Counted from the stretch's first letter, positions 16,714-26,271 are shown. The stretch: 64,000 nt of DNA from Streptomyces beigongshangae (GCF_019710745.1 NZ_JAHKJW010000007.1:124001-188000); one strand, 5' to 3'. The notes: generated by a model from the sequence alone, not told the origin. A program made the numbers and translations.

Positions 16714-17841
16714 ATGCGATCGACTCCGCGTCACCTCCGCACCGCGCGCCACCTGCTGGCAGCGCTCCTCACGACGCTCGCCTCCGTCGCGGCGCTGCTG
16801 ACCACGACGGCGCCCGCCCACGCGGACACCACGATCTGCGAGCAGTACGGAGCGACCACGATCCAGAACCGTTACGTCGTGCAGAACAACCGGTGGGGCA
16901 CCAGCGCCACCCAGTGCATCGGCGTCGGCGACTCCGGCTTCCGGCTCACCCAGGCCGACGGCTCGGTACCGACCAACGGAGCCCCGAAGTCGTACCCCTC
17001 GGTCTTCAACGGCTGTCACTACACCAGGTGTTCGCCGGGAACCAACCTCCCGGTGAGGATCGACACCGTCTCCACCGCTCCCAGCAGCATCTCGTACGGC
17101 TACGTCAACGACGCCGTCTACAACGCCTCCTACGACATCTGGCTGGACCCGACACCCCGCACCGACGGCGTGAACCAGACCGAGATCATGATCTGGTTCA
17201 ACCGGGTGGGCCCGATCCAGCCGATCGGCTCACCGGTCGGTACGGCCACCGTGGGCGGACGCACCTGGGAGGTGTGGAGCGGCAGCAACGGCGGCAACGA
17301 CGTGCTGTCCTTCGTCGCCCCGTCGGCGATCGGCAGCTGGAGCTTCGACGTCATGGACTTCGTCGACCAGGCGGTCGCCCGTGGACTCGCCCGGCCCGAC
17401 TGGTACCTGACGAGCGTCCAGGCGGGCTTCGAACCCTGGCAGGGCGGCGCGGGGCTGGCCGTGAACTCCTTCTCCTCGACCGTCTCCACCGGGGGCGGAA
17501 CACCGGGCGGACCGGGCCAGCCGGCGGCGTGCACGGTGTCCTACACCCCTGAGGTCTGGCCCGGCGGCTTCACCGCGAACGTCACCGTCGGCAACGACGG
17601 CCCGGCGCCGGTCGACGGCTGGCAGCTGGACTTCACCCAGCCCGCCGGGCAGCGGATCACCAGCGCCTGGAACGCCACCGTCACCCCGGACTCGGGGACG
17701 GTGACCGCGCGCCCGCTCGCCCACACCCAGCGGATCGCCGCCGGGGGCAGCCAGTCGTTCGGCTTCCAGGGCACGTACACCGGCACCTTCGCGGAGCCGT
17801 CCGGCTTCACCCTGAACGGCACCGCCTGCGCCACCGCGTGA
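16714..17841 (+). CDS. Secreted GH12 endo-beta-1,4-glucanase with CBM2
   Basis: This 375-residue enzyme has a signal peptide ending near APAHA, then a GH12 catalytic domain at about residues 38-258. Diagnostic stretches are YVVQNNRWGT, QTEIMIWFNRVG (containing the expected nucleophile Glu) and LTSVQAGFEPWQGGAGLAVNSF (with the acid/base Glu). A Gly/Pro linker leads to a family 2 carbohydrate-binding module (CTVSYTPEVWPGGFTANVTV) with the usual terminal cysteines. It hydrolyses internal beta-1,4 links of cellulose or mixed glucan. Its promoter region holds a perfect CebR box, and an LPMO follows 148 nt downstream. The ATG at 16714 has a GAGAGG ribosome site. Confidence 0.95.
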   Translation: MRSTPRHLRTARHLLAALLTTLASVAALLTTTAPAHADTTICEQYGATTIQNRYVVQNNRWGTSATQCIGVGDSGFRLTQADGSVPTNGAPKSYPSVFNGCHYTRCSPGTNLPVRIDTVSTAPSSISYGYVNDAVYNASYDIWLDPTPRTDGVNQTEIMIWFNRVGPIQPIGSPVGTATVGGRTWEVWSGSNGGNDVLSFVAPSAIGSWSFDVMDFVDQAVARGLARPDWYLTSVQAGFEPWQGGAGLAVNSFSSTVSTGGGTPGGPGQPAACTVSYTPEVWPGGFTANVTVGNDGPAPVDGWQLDFTQPAGQRITSAWNATVTPDSGTVTARPLAHTQRIAAGGSQSFGFQGTYTGTFAEPSGFTLNGTACATA

Positions 17842-17989
17842 TGTCCGGCGGCGGCCCCGCCGCCGGCCGGCCGGCCCGGGACCCGTCCGCTTCCCCCGCC
17901 GACAGGGCGGGTCCCGGCGCAGTCCTCCGGCCTGCGGGCCGCCCAGGGGGCGACGCACACGCACCGTTCGATCCGGTACAGGAGAATCC

Positions 17990-19078
17990 ATGTCATTACG
18001 CATGTCGTTACGCACGAGGGTCATCTCCTTCGGGGTGGCACTGGCCACCCTCCTGGGCGCCCTCGGTCTGATCCTGCTCGGTCAGGGCAAGGCCGCGGCC
18101 CATGGCGTGGCCATGATGCCCGGTTCACGCACCTACCTCTGCCAGCTGGACGCCATCACCGGCACCGGCGCCCTGGACCCGACCAACCCGGCGTGCCGGG
18201 CCGCCCTCAACCAGAGCGGCGCCACGGCGCTGTACAACTGGTTCGCCGTCCTGGACTCCAACGCGGGCGGACGCGGCGCGGGTTACGTGCCGGACGGCAA
18301 GCTGTGCAGCGCCGGCGACCGGTCGCCCTACGACTTCTCCGCCTACAACACGGCCCGGGCGGACTGGCCGCGGACGCACCTGACGTCCGGGGCCACCATG
18401 CGGGTCAAGTACAGCAACTGGGCGGCGCACCCGGGTGACTTCCGGGTCTACGTCTCCAAGCCCGGCTGGTCGCCCACCTCGCCACTGGGCTGGGGCGACC
18501 TGGAGCTGATCCAGACGGTGACCAACCCGCCCCAGCAGGGCTCGGTGGGGACCAGCGGCGGCCACTACTACTGGGACCTCAGGCTGCCCGCGGGGCGTTC
18601 CGGCAATGCGATGATCTTCATGCAGTGGGTGCGTTCGGACAGCCAGGAGAACTTCTTCTCGTGCTCCGACGTCGTGTTCGACGGCGGCAACGGCGAGGTC
18701 ACCGGTATCCGGGGCGGCGCCACGCCGACTCCCGAGCCGACGGACCCGGGCACCGAGCCGCCGCACACCGGCTCCTGCATGGCCGTCTACGAGGTGGTCA
18801 ACTCCTGGAACGGCGGCTTCCAGGGCTCCGTCCAGGTCATGAACCACGGGACGCAGCCGCTCGACGGCTGGGCGGTACGGTGGAAGCCCGGCACCGGCAC
18901 GAAGATCAACAGCGTGTGGAACGGCTCGATGGACACGGCCTCGGACGGCACGGTCACGGTCCGCAACGCCGACCACAACCGCACCGTGGCCGCCGACGGC
19001 ACCACCACGCTGGGCTTCACCGCCACGTCCACGGGCAACAACTTCCCCGTCGGCACGATCGGCTGTGTGGACCCGTGA
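17990..19078 (+). CDS. Secreted AA10 lytic polysaccharide monooxygenase with CBM2
   Basis: This 362-residue protein has a signal peptide cleaved before His38 (AAA|HGVAMMPGSRTYLC), giving the N-terminal histidine of the copper brace. The second copper histidine is His147 (SNWAAHPGDF). The AA10 domain is followed by a TPEPTDPG linker and a C-terminal CBM2 (CMAVYEVVNSWNGGFQGSVQ). Such enzymes oxidatively cleave crystalline cellulose or chitin; the pairing with a GH12 cellulase and CBM2 favours cellulose. The first codons are an imperfect 12-bp duplication (MSLRMSLR). The first ATG is used because AGGAGA precedes it. Downstream there is a strong terminator. Confidence 0.95.
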   Translation: MSLRMSLRTRVISFGVALATLLGALGLILLGQGKAAAHGVAMMPGSRTYLCQLDAITGTGALDPTNPACRAALNQSGATALYNWFAVLDSNAGGRGAGYVPDGKLCSAGDRSPYDFSAYNTARADWPRTHLTSGATMRVKYSNWAAHPGDFRVYVSKPGWSPTSPLGWGDLELIQTVTNPPQQGSVGTSGGHYYWDLRLPAGRSGNAMIFMQWVRSDSQENFFSCSDVVFDGGNGEVTGIRGGATPTPEPTDPGTEPPHTGSCMAVYEVVNSWNGGFQGSVQVMNHGTQPLDGWAVRWKPGTGTKINSVWNGSMDTASDGTVTVRNADHNRTVAADGTTTLGFTATSTGNNFPVGTIGCVDP

Positions 19079-19174
19079 CGCACGGGCCGGGCGGCCGGTG
19101 ACCGCCGCCCGGCGACCCGGTGACCCGGCCGTGCCCTGACGGCAGGGCCCGCGGCCCGCACGTCCCGGGAAACC

Positions 19175-19215
19175 GCCGTTCCGGCCCCGCGGAGCGCCCG
19201 CGGGGCCGGAACGGC
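19175..19215. terminator. Bidirectional terminator between LPMO and small minus-strand gene
   Basis: A perfect 17-bp stem (GCCGTTCCGGCCCCGCG and its complement) with a 7-nt loop lies between convergent genes and almost touches the stop codon of the minus-strand gene. Confidence 0.75.
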
Positions 19216-19216
19216 T

Positions 19217-19429
19217 TCAGAACAACCCGAGCTGCTCGTCGAGCGGGTCAGCGCCCTGCTCCGCGCCCCGGGGGCGCGGAGCGGGCGTGTCGTCGCCGAA
19301 CAGCGGAGCCGTACCGCACTCGTCGGGTACGGCGGGGACGGCGGCGGGCGCGTCCGGGGGCCGGGGCGCGTCCTGGCCGAAGTCGTCCGGAGTCATGAGC
19401 GTCCAGTCCCGTCCGTGCTGCTCGCCCAT
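19217..19429 (-). CDS. Small hypothetical protein
   Basis: A 70-residue acidic, proline-rich protein beginning MGEQHGRDWTLMTPDDFGQD. I do not recognise a family. The ATG is preceded by GGGAGA at good spacing, and the stop abuts a strong terminator, both of which support a real gene. The N-terminal 20 residues look ordered and the rest is low complexity (PPDAPAAVPAVP). Confidence 0.55.
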   Translation of the reverse strand: MGEQHGRDWTLMTPDDFGQDAPRPPDAPAAVPAVPDECGTAPLFGDDTPAPRPRGAEQGADPLDEQLGLF

Positions 19430-19568
19430 CCGCCGTCTCCCGCCGTTCCGTCAGCCACCCCTGCGCCGTGTCTGCACCGTCCGCACCGCACCTGCGGTTC
19501 GTATGCCCGGTATCCGCGCTCAGCGATCATGGCTTTCGTGCCCGGGCCGGCCCCGGGCCGGTCGCCCC

Positions 19569-20477
19569 CTACAGTTCGCCGGCGAACGCCGCGGCCAGCT
19601 CGCGCCATTCGGGCCGCGGCAGACCGGCACCGCCCTCGTCGGCCGTCAGCACCTGCAGAGCGATGTGGTCGGCCCCGGCGTCGAAGTACTCGCGGGCCCG
19701 TGCCCGTACGCGCTCGGCGTCGCCCAGGGCGAAGAGGCTGTCGAGCAGCCGTGTGCTGCCGCCGCCCTCGAAGTCGGTCTCCGTGAACCCGAGGCGCAGC
19801 AGATTGTTGGTGTAGTTGGGCAGCTTCAGGTACATGTCCAGCATGTTCCGCGCGGTGGTGCGCGCCCGGTCCGGGTCGGTGTCGAGCACCACGGAGAGTT
19901 CCGGGGCGAGGAGCGCGTCGGGACCGAGCGCCTCGCGTGCCTCCGCCGTGTGCTCGGTGGTGACGAGGTAGGGGTGGGCTCCCGACGCCCGGCCGGTCGC
20001 GAGTTCGAGCATCTTCGGGCCCAGCGCCGCCAGGACCCGGCGTCCCGCGCCCGACGGCGGGGCGGCGGCGTCCAGGGCGTCGAGGTAGGCCACCATCGCG
20101 CTGTACGGTTTCGCGTACTGCGGCGCCAGCACGCTGTGGCTGACGCCCAGACCCAGGACGAACCTTTCGCGGGCGCTCTCGTCGAGCGCCGCGATGCGCG
20201 CGGTCACCTCCTCGGCGGTGTGCTCCCAGATGCTCAGGATGCCGGTCGCCACCGTGACCGTACGGGTGGCGGCGATGACGGCCACGGCGTCGTCGGGGGA
20301 CGGGTTGCCGCCCATCCAGAGGGTGCCGTATCCCAGTTCCTCCAGTTCGGCGACCGCCTCCGCGATCGCTTTCCTGCCCGCGTCGTCCGTCCGTGATCCG
20401 TGCAGCGCGCCGCTCCAGATGCCGATACGTCCGAGTGTTCCGAGTGTCTGGTGTGTCTGGCGTGTCTCCGAAGTCAT
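19569..20477 (-). CDS. F420-dependent LLM-class oxidoreductase (TIGR03620-like)
   Basis: This 302-residue protein is a luciferase-like monooxygenase-fold enzyme. It has the N-terminal strand LGRIGIWSGALH, TLWMGGNPSPDD, the conserved VATGILSIWEHTAEE and the FVLGLGVSHS segment typical of the TIGR03620 subfamily. Members are predicted to use coenzyme F420 for hydride transfer; the substrate is unknown. The start at 20477 is the ATG before TSETRQT, although no strong ribosome site is visible. An extended reading frame upstream is arginine-rich and non-coding. It stands alone between convergent and divergent neighbours. Confidence 0.88.
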   Translation of the reverse strand: MTSETRQTHQTLGTLGRIGIWSGALHGSRTDDAGRKAIAEAVAELEELGYGTLWMGGNPSPDDAVAVIAATRTVTVATGILSIWEHTAEEVTARIAALDESARERFVLGLGVSHSVLAPQYAKPYSAMVAYLDALDAAAPPSGAGRRVLAALGPKMLELATGRASGAHPYLVTTEHTAEAREALGPDALLAPELSVVLDTDPDRARTTARNMLDMYLKLPNYTNNLLRLGFTETDFEGGGSTRLLDSLFALGDAERVRARAREYFDAGADHIALQVLTADEGGAGLPRPEWRELAAAFAGEL

Positions 20478-20762
20478 GCCATGGTCAACTGCGGTCCCAC
20501 GGCCCCTGTTCCCCGGCGGAAGGCGATTCGCCCGGATGGCCCTCACGGCCCGCACGGGAAGCGACTCCGCGAGTCATCCGCGGGCCCGTTCGGTCACTCC
20601 TTCGATTCGCGGAGAACGGTGCCCTCGCTGGTCCAGGTGAACAAGGCGAGTTACCCGGTCGGCGAAGCCGCCTGCCACGTACGGTGGGCCCGGCTGGCGC
20701 CCCATGCCCGCGACGGCGGGAACGGTGCAGGCCGTGGGGCAGGGAACGGGAGGAAGAGCAGG

Positions 20763-22307
20763 ATGACGGAAGCCGCGGCGGGCGAACTGGACGAGCGGGT
20801 CGTGGGGCGCAGGTGGACCGTGCGACTGGACCCCGCCGGGCGGGGCAGCACGGCGGTGCGCGTCTCCTGCAGCCGGCCGTCCTGTGCCGCCCGGCGTCTG
20901 CCGTCCGCGGCAGCCGGCCGTGCGGCGGCGATCGCCCATGTGAAGGCACACCTGAAGGCCGCCGCGGCGCCCCGGGCACAGGCGTACTGCGCGTGCAGGG
21001 CGGAGAGTTGCCACGTCCACATCCGTCCCGACGAGCGGCAGACGCGTGCCCAGCCCTGGCAGTGCGGCGGGGCGGTCGTCCTGGCCGTGGTCACCGACCG
21101 GGAGGGCCGCTGGTGGCAGGCCATGGAGTGCTGTTCACGCTGCGCGGCCGCCACGTCCGGCGCGAAGGTCGTCTCCACCGCTCCCGCCGTGTCCCGCCCG
21201 GCGGCCGGCGCCCCGGTCACCGCCGACCGCCCGTCGCCCGCCGCGGTCGGCGGGCCGCGGTTCTCCGACCGTCCCCCGCCCGCGGACGTCGCGCGCGAGG
21301 TACCGGCGCCCCGCTCCGTGCCGACGCGGCGCCGTCCTCCGTACAGGAAGATCGCGCAGCGGATCATCCCCCACGATCTGCGGCCCGTCGTCCTGCGGGA
21401 CGAACTCGTCGAGCTCGGCGATCTGTTCCGCGCCTACCAGCAGCGCACCGAACCCGATCTGACGCTCCTTGCCGACCTGCAGGAACGCAAGGCGCGCGCC
21501 TTCAGCACCTGGGCCGACGTCACCGACGACATCAACCTGCGACTGGAGGCGGTGCGTGCCGAGCAGGCCGCCGCCACCGCCCGTTCCCAGCATCTGCAGC
21601 GCATCGGCTGCGGCCCGGACGGCGAGGGACCGGCCGTGGCCCGGCTGCTGACCGCGCCGACCCAGTGGGAGCACGCGCGTTCCGTCCTCGCGCACGTGGC
21701 CGACCACTGTCCGCTGCCGGGACCGCAGGCACGGCTGCTGGTGCTGATGCTGACCCTGCGCACCGCGCACTCCGGGACCGGCAACCTCGTCGGGCAGGAC
21801 GTCACGGCCCTGGGTCTGACCGATCCGGAGGACCTGGTCGAGAGGCTGACCGGCTGCGGCTGGCTGGATTTTCCCGGCACCGTCGCCGACCTGCTCGCCT
21901 CCCGGCCGGAGAACCCCACCCCCATCAGCGTCCCGTCCCTGGTGCCCGGCCAGGACGGCCCCGGACCGTTCACGTTCGGCAAGAAGATGCGGCCCAAACT
22001 CAGCGGCTGGGCCCAGAGGGTCGTCTCGGACAAGAAGCTCCGCAAGGCCAAGGCCCCGCCGGCCGTCCGGCTGCTCTCCTTGACGCTGGCCTCCCGGACG
22101 AGCGCCGACGGCCGCCTCGGCCCCGGTGGGCAGGGCGTTTGCCTGGAATCACTCACCGCCTGGGTCCCGGTGGATCCCGGCGAACTGCGGCTCCTGGTCG
22201 ACCGGCTGACCGCGGCGGACTGGCTCGCCGACGCCGTCTTCACCGACACCCGTCTCACCGGGCAGGTGTGCGAACGCATCCTGCCGCTCACCTGCCCTCT
22301 TCCCTAG
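20763..22307 (+). CDS. Hypothetical protein with Cys/His-rich N-terminal domain and helical C-terminal domains
   Basis: A 514-residue protein of unknown function. Residues 30-130 contain many cysteines and histidines (Cys36, Cys41, Cys76, Cys78, Cys83, His84, His86, Cys101, Cys123, Cys124, Cys127), suggesting one or more metal sites. A proline/alanine-rich linker at about 135-190 follows. Residues 195-285 are strongly helical (LRDELVELGDLFRAYQQRTE). Residues 310-510 contain two stretches reminiscent of winged-helix units (HARSVLAHVADHCPLPGPQA; VRLLSLTLASRTSADGRLGP). This could be a DNA- or RNA-binding regulator. The ATG at 20763 lies after GGGAGGAAGAG. Coding quality is excellent; the role is unknown. 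Confidence 0.8.
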   Translation: MTEAAAGELDERVVGRRWTVRLDPAGRGSTAVRVSCSRPSCAARRLPSAAAGRAAAIAHVKAHLKAAAAPRAQAYCACRAESCHVHIRPDERQTRAQPWQCGGAVVLAVVTDREGRWWQAMECCSRCAAATSGAKVVSTAPAVSRPAAGAPVTADRPSPAAVGGPRFSDRPPPADVAREVPAPRSVPTRRRPPYRKIAQRIIPHDLRPVVLRDELVELGDLFRAYQQRTEPDLTLLADLQERKARAFSTWADVTDDINLRLEAVRAEQAAATARSQHLQRIGCGPDGEGPAVARLLTAPTQWEHARSVLAHVADHCPLPGPQARLLVLMLTLRTAHSGTGNLVGQDVTALGLTDPEDLVERLTGCGWLDFPGTVADLLASRPENPTPISVPSLVPGQDGPGPFTFGKKMRPKLSGWAQRVVSDKKLRKAKAPPAVRLLSLTLASRTSADGRLGPGGQGVCLESLTAWVPVDPGELRLLVDRLTAADWLADAVFTDTRLTGQVCERILPLTCPLP

Positions 22308-22922
22308 CCGGGCCGGAGCGGCCGCGACCAGGCCGGAACGGCCGCGGCGGGTACCGCACCCGGCCGGGCCGGGCCGGGCCATGACGATGCCGTCGGTACC
22401 GGGTTGCGGTTCTGCTGCGCAAACCGTTCCGGCTCTCCGGCGGCGGGCTCGCGGATCCGACTTACGGACCCGGCTCACGGACCCGGCTCACGGATCTGGC
22501 CGGTTCGGCGCCCGGTGCGGCGTCGCGTCCGCGGCGCCACGGACATCCCGTACCCACCGATGGTCCGTACCCGCCGGCGGTGCGGCCGCCCCGGAAGCCC
22601 GCCCACCCCGACTCGCGCCCCCGCGCACCGGCTTGATCAGCGCGGCAGAACCTTCGCGGGCTCCTTCGCCGGGTCAGCCGGCTCCGTGGTTCCCGGGCAC
22701 TCCTCGTCGTGACGTCAGGCAACAGAGTGCTGCGCGAGGTCTGGACAGGCTCCTGTGGGCGTGCTGTCATACCGCTGGCAGAGGGTTTCCAACGTTGAAA
22801 AGGCCGCTTACCGAACCCGCCTCAGCCTGTGTGCAGCTTCTCCCTACGAGCTCCTTCGCAGGAGCCCGTAACCCTGCCCGGCAGTCGAACGCGGTCACGG
22901 CCTCTGTACGAGGAAAGGTTCG
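22308..22922. other. 615-bp intergenic region with degenerate repeats
   Basis: No gene is evident. The start consists of GGCCG-rich repeats (22310-22380), then imperfect repeats of GGACCCGGCTCAC at about 22465-22495. The last 150 nt are more A+T rich and contain the operator-like element at 22786-22801 and presumably the promoter of the GH2 gene. Confidence 0.5.
22786..22801. promoter_or_regulatory. LacI-type operator TTTCCAACGTTGAAAA
   Basis: A 16-bp near-perfect palindrome (14 of 16 positions symmetric) with the central CG typical of LacI-family sites, 121 nt upstream of the GH2 start. None of the three LacI genes in the window has an operator of this sequence at its own target, so the regulator may lie elsewhere. 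Confidence 0.6.
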
Positions 22923-25900
22923 ATGAGACGACACGACACCCGCCCCAGTGCCCGACGCAGAGCCAGACTGCTGGCGCTGTTCGCCACGGCGGCCCTGGTG
23001 CTGCCCCCGAGCGGAATGCTGCCCACCGCGGTGGCCTCAGAGCCGGCGGGCGGCGCCTCCTCGGCGTCCGCCGCCGAACAGGCCGCCATTGTGACGCACG
23101 GCCTCAAGGGCGAGTACTTCAGCATGTCGGCTCCCGGCGCCCGGGACTTCGCCGAGCTCGGCGGGACGACGCTCGACCCGCAGATCAACTTCTCCGGTCT
23201 GACCGACACCTTCAAGGAGTTCACCGGCAGGACGGAGCACACGACCGCCCGCTGGACGGGGCAGATCGAGGCGCCGGCCACGGGTGACTACACCTTCTAC
23301 GCCATCGGCGACAACGGCTTCCGGCTCCACATCGACGACGAGCCCGTCATCGACCACTGGGTGGGCGACTGGGACCGGGAGCAGACCAGCCAGGCCGTGA
23401 GGCTGACCGCGGGCAAGAAGCACACGTTCCGTCTGGAGCTGTTCCAGGACACCGGCGGCGCCAACATGTACCTGCGCTGGTCGACACCGACCCTGGCCAA
23501 GCAGATCGTGCCGATGTCCGCGTTCACCCCGCCGGCCGACTTCGAGGTCTTCCCGGTGGAGCTCACCGTCGCCGGGGACGGACGGCGGCTGCGCGCGCGG
23601 TTCGAGGGCAGGGTGGGCAACCTGCAGGCGGTCAAGGACCATCTGAAGGTCGAGGCCGACACGACCGCCATGCCGATCAGGTCGGTCACGTCCGTCCCGG
23701 GGGACTCCTCCTCCCTCTACGTCAACCTGTCGGAGCCGATCCAGAAGAACCAGCTGGTCCGGGTCTCGTACGACGGTACGGGCGGTCTGACCGCCGGCGG
23801 CAAGGCCGTACCGAAGGTCATCCGGTACGCGGAGAACGCCTCCACCCACCGCCTCACCACCAAGTGGGGGGACAGGGTCGACAAGAAGCACCCGCTGCCC
23901 GAGTACCCGCGTCCCCAGCAGAAGCGGTCCAGGTGGGAGAACCTGAACGGGCCCTGGCAGTTCAGCGCCGCGAAGGCGGGTGAGCAGCCGGTCTTCGGCA
24001 AGAACCTCGACGAGAAGATCATCGTGCCGTTCCCGGTCGAGTCGCAGCTGTCCGGGCTCGAACGGCACGAGGACCACATGTTCTACCGCCGGACCATCGA
24101 CGTGCCCGAGAACTGGAAGGTCGGCAAGGACAGCCGCTCGAACCGGCTCAAGCTCAACTTCGGCGCCGTCGACTACCAGTCGCGCGTCTACGTCAACGGC
24201 AAGAAGGTCGCCGACCACACCGGTGGTTACAACGCCTTCAGCGCCGACATCACGGACGCCCTGAAGGGCGGCGGCAAGCAGGAGATCGTGGTCGCCGTCA
24301 CCGACACCGGTGGCGCGGACCAGCCCATGGGCAAGCAGTCCACCAATCCGGGCGGCATCTTCTACACGCAGACCTCCGGCATCTGGCAGACCGTGTGGAT
24401 GGAGCCGGTGGCTCCCGCCTCGATCGGGAACATCGTCACCACGCCCGACATCGACACGAGCACCCTGGCGGTGACGGTCGACGCCGAAGGCGCGTCCTCC
24501 TCCGCCCGCGTCGAGGCCGTCGCCCGTGACACCCGCGGCAAGGTCGTCGGCAGGGTCAGCGGGGCGGCGGGCAGGAAGCTCACCCTGCCGGTGGCGAAGC
24601 AGCACCTGTGGAGCCCCGACGACCCGTACCTGTACGACCTCGACGTGACGCTGACCGACGGCAGGTCGAGCGACAGGGTCCGCAGCTACTTCGGTATGCG
24701 CAAGATCGAGGTCAAGAAGGTGGGCGGCTTCAACAAGCTGGCCCTCAACGGCAAGCCGGTCTTCTCCCTGGCCACCCTCGACCAGGGCTTCTGGCCCGAC
24801 GGTCTCTACACCGCCCCCAGCGACGAGGCCCTCGCCTTCGACCTGGAGGCGCACAAGAAGCTCGGCTTCAACGCGGTGCGCAAGCACATCAAGGTGGAGC
24901 CGGCGCGGTGGTTCTACCACGCCGACAAGCTCGGCCTGCTCGTCTGGCAGGACTTCGTCTCCGGGAACATCACCAACGAGACGGGCCAGAAGGCGTTCGT
25001 CGACCAGGGCCGGGAGATGATGCGCCAGCACCACAACTCCCCCTCCGTGATCGGCTGGATCGTCTTCAACGAGGGCTGGGGCGAGTGGAACCGCGAGGAG
25101 ACGGGCCGTATCACCGAGGCGGTGGAGGCCGCCGACCCGTCCCGTGTCGTCAATGCCCACAGCGGTGTCAACTGCTGCAACTCCAAGGGGGATTCGGGCA
25201 AGGGCGACATCATCGACCACCACGACTACAACAACGACGACCCGCCCTTCCCCGACGGGAAGCGGGCCGCCATGGACGGTGAGCACGGCGGCTTCACCCT
25301 GCGCACTCCGGGCCACATGTGGCCGGGCGCCCCGACGGTGATCTACAGCGGTGTCACCACCAAGGCGGAGCTGACCCGCAAGTACGTCGAGAACACCGAG
25401 AAGTTCTACCTGGAGCAGGCCGGCGCCGAGCTGTCCGGCTCGGTGTACACCCAGATCACCGATCTGGAGAACGAGCTCAACGGCCTGTACACGTACGACC
25501 GGCGCGACATCAAGATGGACGCCGCCGAGGTGCGGAAGGTCAACCTCAAGGTGATCGCGGCCGGCGCCGCGGCGGGTAAGAAGGACCTGAAGGGCGGCGG
25601 GCACTGGACCCTCGACGAGGGCACCGGCACCACCGCCGAGGACTCCGGTCCCAACAAGGCACCGCTCACCCTGCGCGAGGGCGCTTCCTGGACCGAAGGC
25701 GTCAGCGGCGGCGCCCTGAAGTTCGACGGCCAGAAGCAGTACGCCGAGACCTCGGGTCCGGTGCTCGACACCAGCGGCAGCTACTCGGTGTCCGCCTGGG
25801 TCCGGCTCGACGGGATCCCCGGCAACTACGGCACGGCGGTCAGCCAGGACACCCGTGCCCTGGCCAACTCGTTCTACCTGCAGTACGGACACGGCAACTT

Positions 25901-26210
25901 CGCCTTCAGCACCCCGGGGGAACGCCGTGCCCAGGTGGCCGTCGCCGCGGAGACCGGCCGCTGGTACCACCTTGTCGGCGTCCGGGACGCCGGCACCGAC
26001 GAGATCCGGCTGTACCTCGACGGGAAGCTCGCGGCGACGGCCACCGGTGGCGCCGCCCTCGGGAGCACCGGTCCGCTGACCGTCGGCCGCGCCCACTGGG
26101 ACGGCTCGAAGGTCGACTTCTGGAACGGCGCGGTCGACGAGGTCCGGGCCGTCGACCGGGCACTCACCGCCGAGGAGGTGAGCGCCCTGCACGGCGGGGT
26201 GAAGCGCTAG
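22923..26210 (+). CDS. Secreted PA14-GH2-LamG glycoside hydrolase (beta-galactosidase-like)
   Basis: A 1095-residue secreted protein. A signal peptide (to about residue 40) is followed by a PA14 domain at about 58-200 (GLKGEYFSM, ARWTGQIEAPATGDYTFYAI). A GH2 sugar-binding domain follows (HMFYRRTIDVPENW, NFGAVDYQSRVYVNGKK). The GH2 TIM barrel has SVIGWIVFNEGWGEW, which carries the expected acid/base Glu, and MDGEHGG, a likely nucleophile region. A C-terminal LamG/concanavalin-like domain starts at about 890 (GHWTLDEGTGTTAEDSG). The GH2 subfamily substrate could be beta-galactoside, beta-glucuronide or another linkage. PA14 and LamG suggest binding to polymer surfaces. AGGAAAGG precedes the ATG, and a LacI-type operator lies upstream. 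Confidence 0.9.
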   Translation: MRRHDTRPSARRRARLLALFATAALVLPPSGMLPTAVASEPAGGASSASAAEQAAIVTHGLKGEYFSMSAPGARDFAELGGTTLDPQINFSGLTDTFKEFTGRTEHTTARWTGQIEAPATGDYTFYAIGDNGFRLHIDDEPVIDHWVGDWDREQTSQAVRLTAGKKHTFRLELFQDTGGANMYLRWSTPTLAKQIVPMSAFTPPADFEVFPVELTVAGDGRRLRARFEGRVGNLQAVKDHLKVEADTTAMPIRSVTSVPGDSSSLYVNLSEPIQKNQLVRVSYDGTGGLTAGGKAVPKVIRYAENASTHRLTTKWGDRVDKKHPLPEYPRPQQKRSRWENLNGPWQFSAAKAGEQPVFGKNLDEKIIVPFPVESQLSGLERHEDHMFYRRTIDVPENWKVGKDSRSNRLKLNFGAVDYQSRVYVNGKKVADHTGGYNAFSADITDALKGGGKQEIVVAVTDTGGADQPMGKQSTNPGGIFYTQTSGIWQTVWMEPVAPASIGNIVTTPDIDTSTLAVTVDAEGASSSARVEAVARDTRGKVVGRVSGAAGRKLTLPVAKQHLWSPDDPYLYDLDVTLTDGRSSDRVRSYFGMRKIEVKKVGGFNKLALNGKPVFSLATLDQGFWPDGLYTAPSDEALAFDLEAHKKLGFNAVRKHIKVEPARWFYHADKLGLLVWQDFVSGNITNETGQKAFVDQGREMMRQHHNSPSVIGWIVFNEGWGEWNREETGRITEAVEAADPSRVVNAHSGVNCCNSKGDSGKGDIIDHHDYNNDDPPFPDGKRAAMDGEHGGFTLRTPGHMWPGAPTVIYSGVTTKAELTRKYVENTEKFYLEQAGAELSGSVYTQITDLENELNGLYTYDRRDIKMDAAEVRKVNLKVIAAGAAAGKKDLKGGGHWTLDEGTGTTAEDSGPNKAPLTLREGASWTEGVSGGALKFDGQKQYAETSGPVLDTSGSYSVSAWVRLDGIPGNYGTAVSQDTRALANSFYLQYGHGNFAFSTPGERRAQVAVAAETGRWYHLVGVRDAGTDEIRLYLDGKLAATATGGAALGSTGPLTVGRAHWDGSKVDFWNGAVDEVRAVDRALTAEEVSALHGGVKR

Positions 26211-26229
26211 CCGGCAGAACGTACGGCCG

Positions 26230-26271
26230 AGGTCCCGGTGGCGGGGGGGTTCCTCCCTGCCACCGGGACCT
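26230..26271. terminator. Hairpin between convergent GH2 and DUF5949 genes
   Basis: A 13-bp stem AGGTCCCGGTGGC / GCCACCGGGACCT flanks a 16-nt loop, 19 nt after the GH2 stop. Confidence 0.65.
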
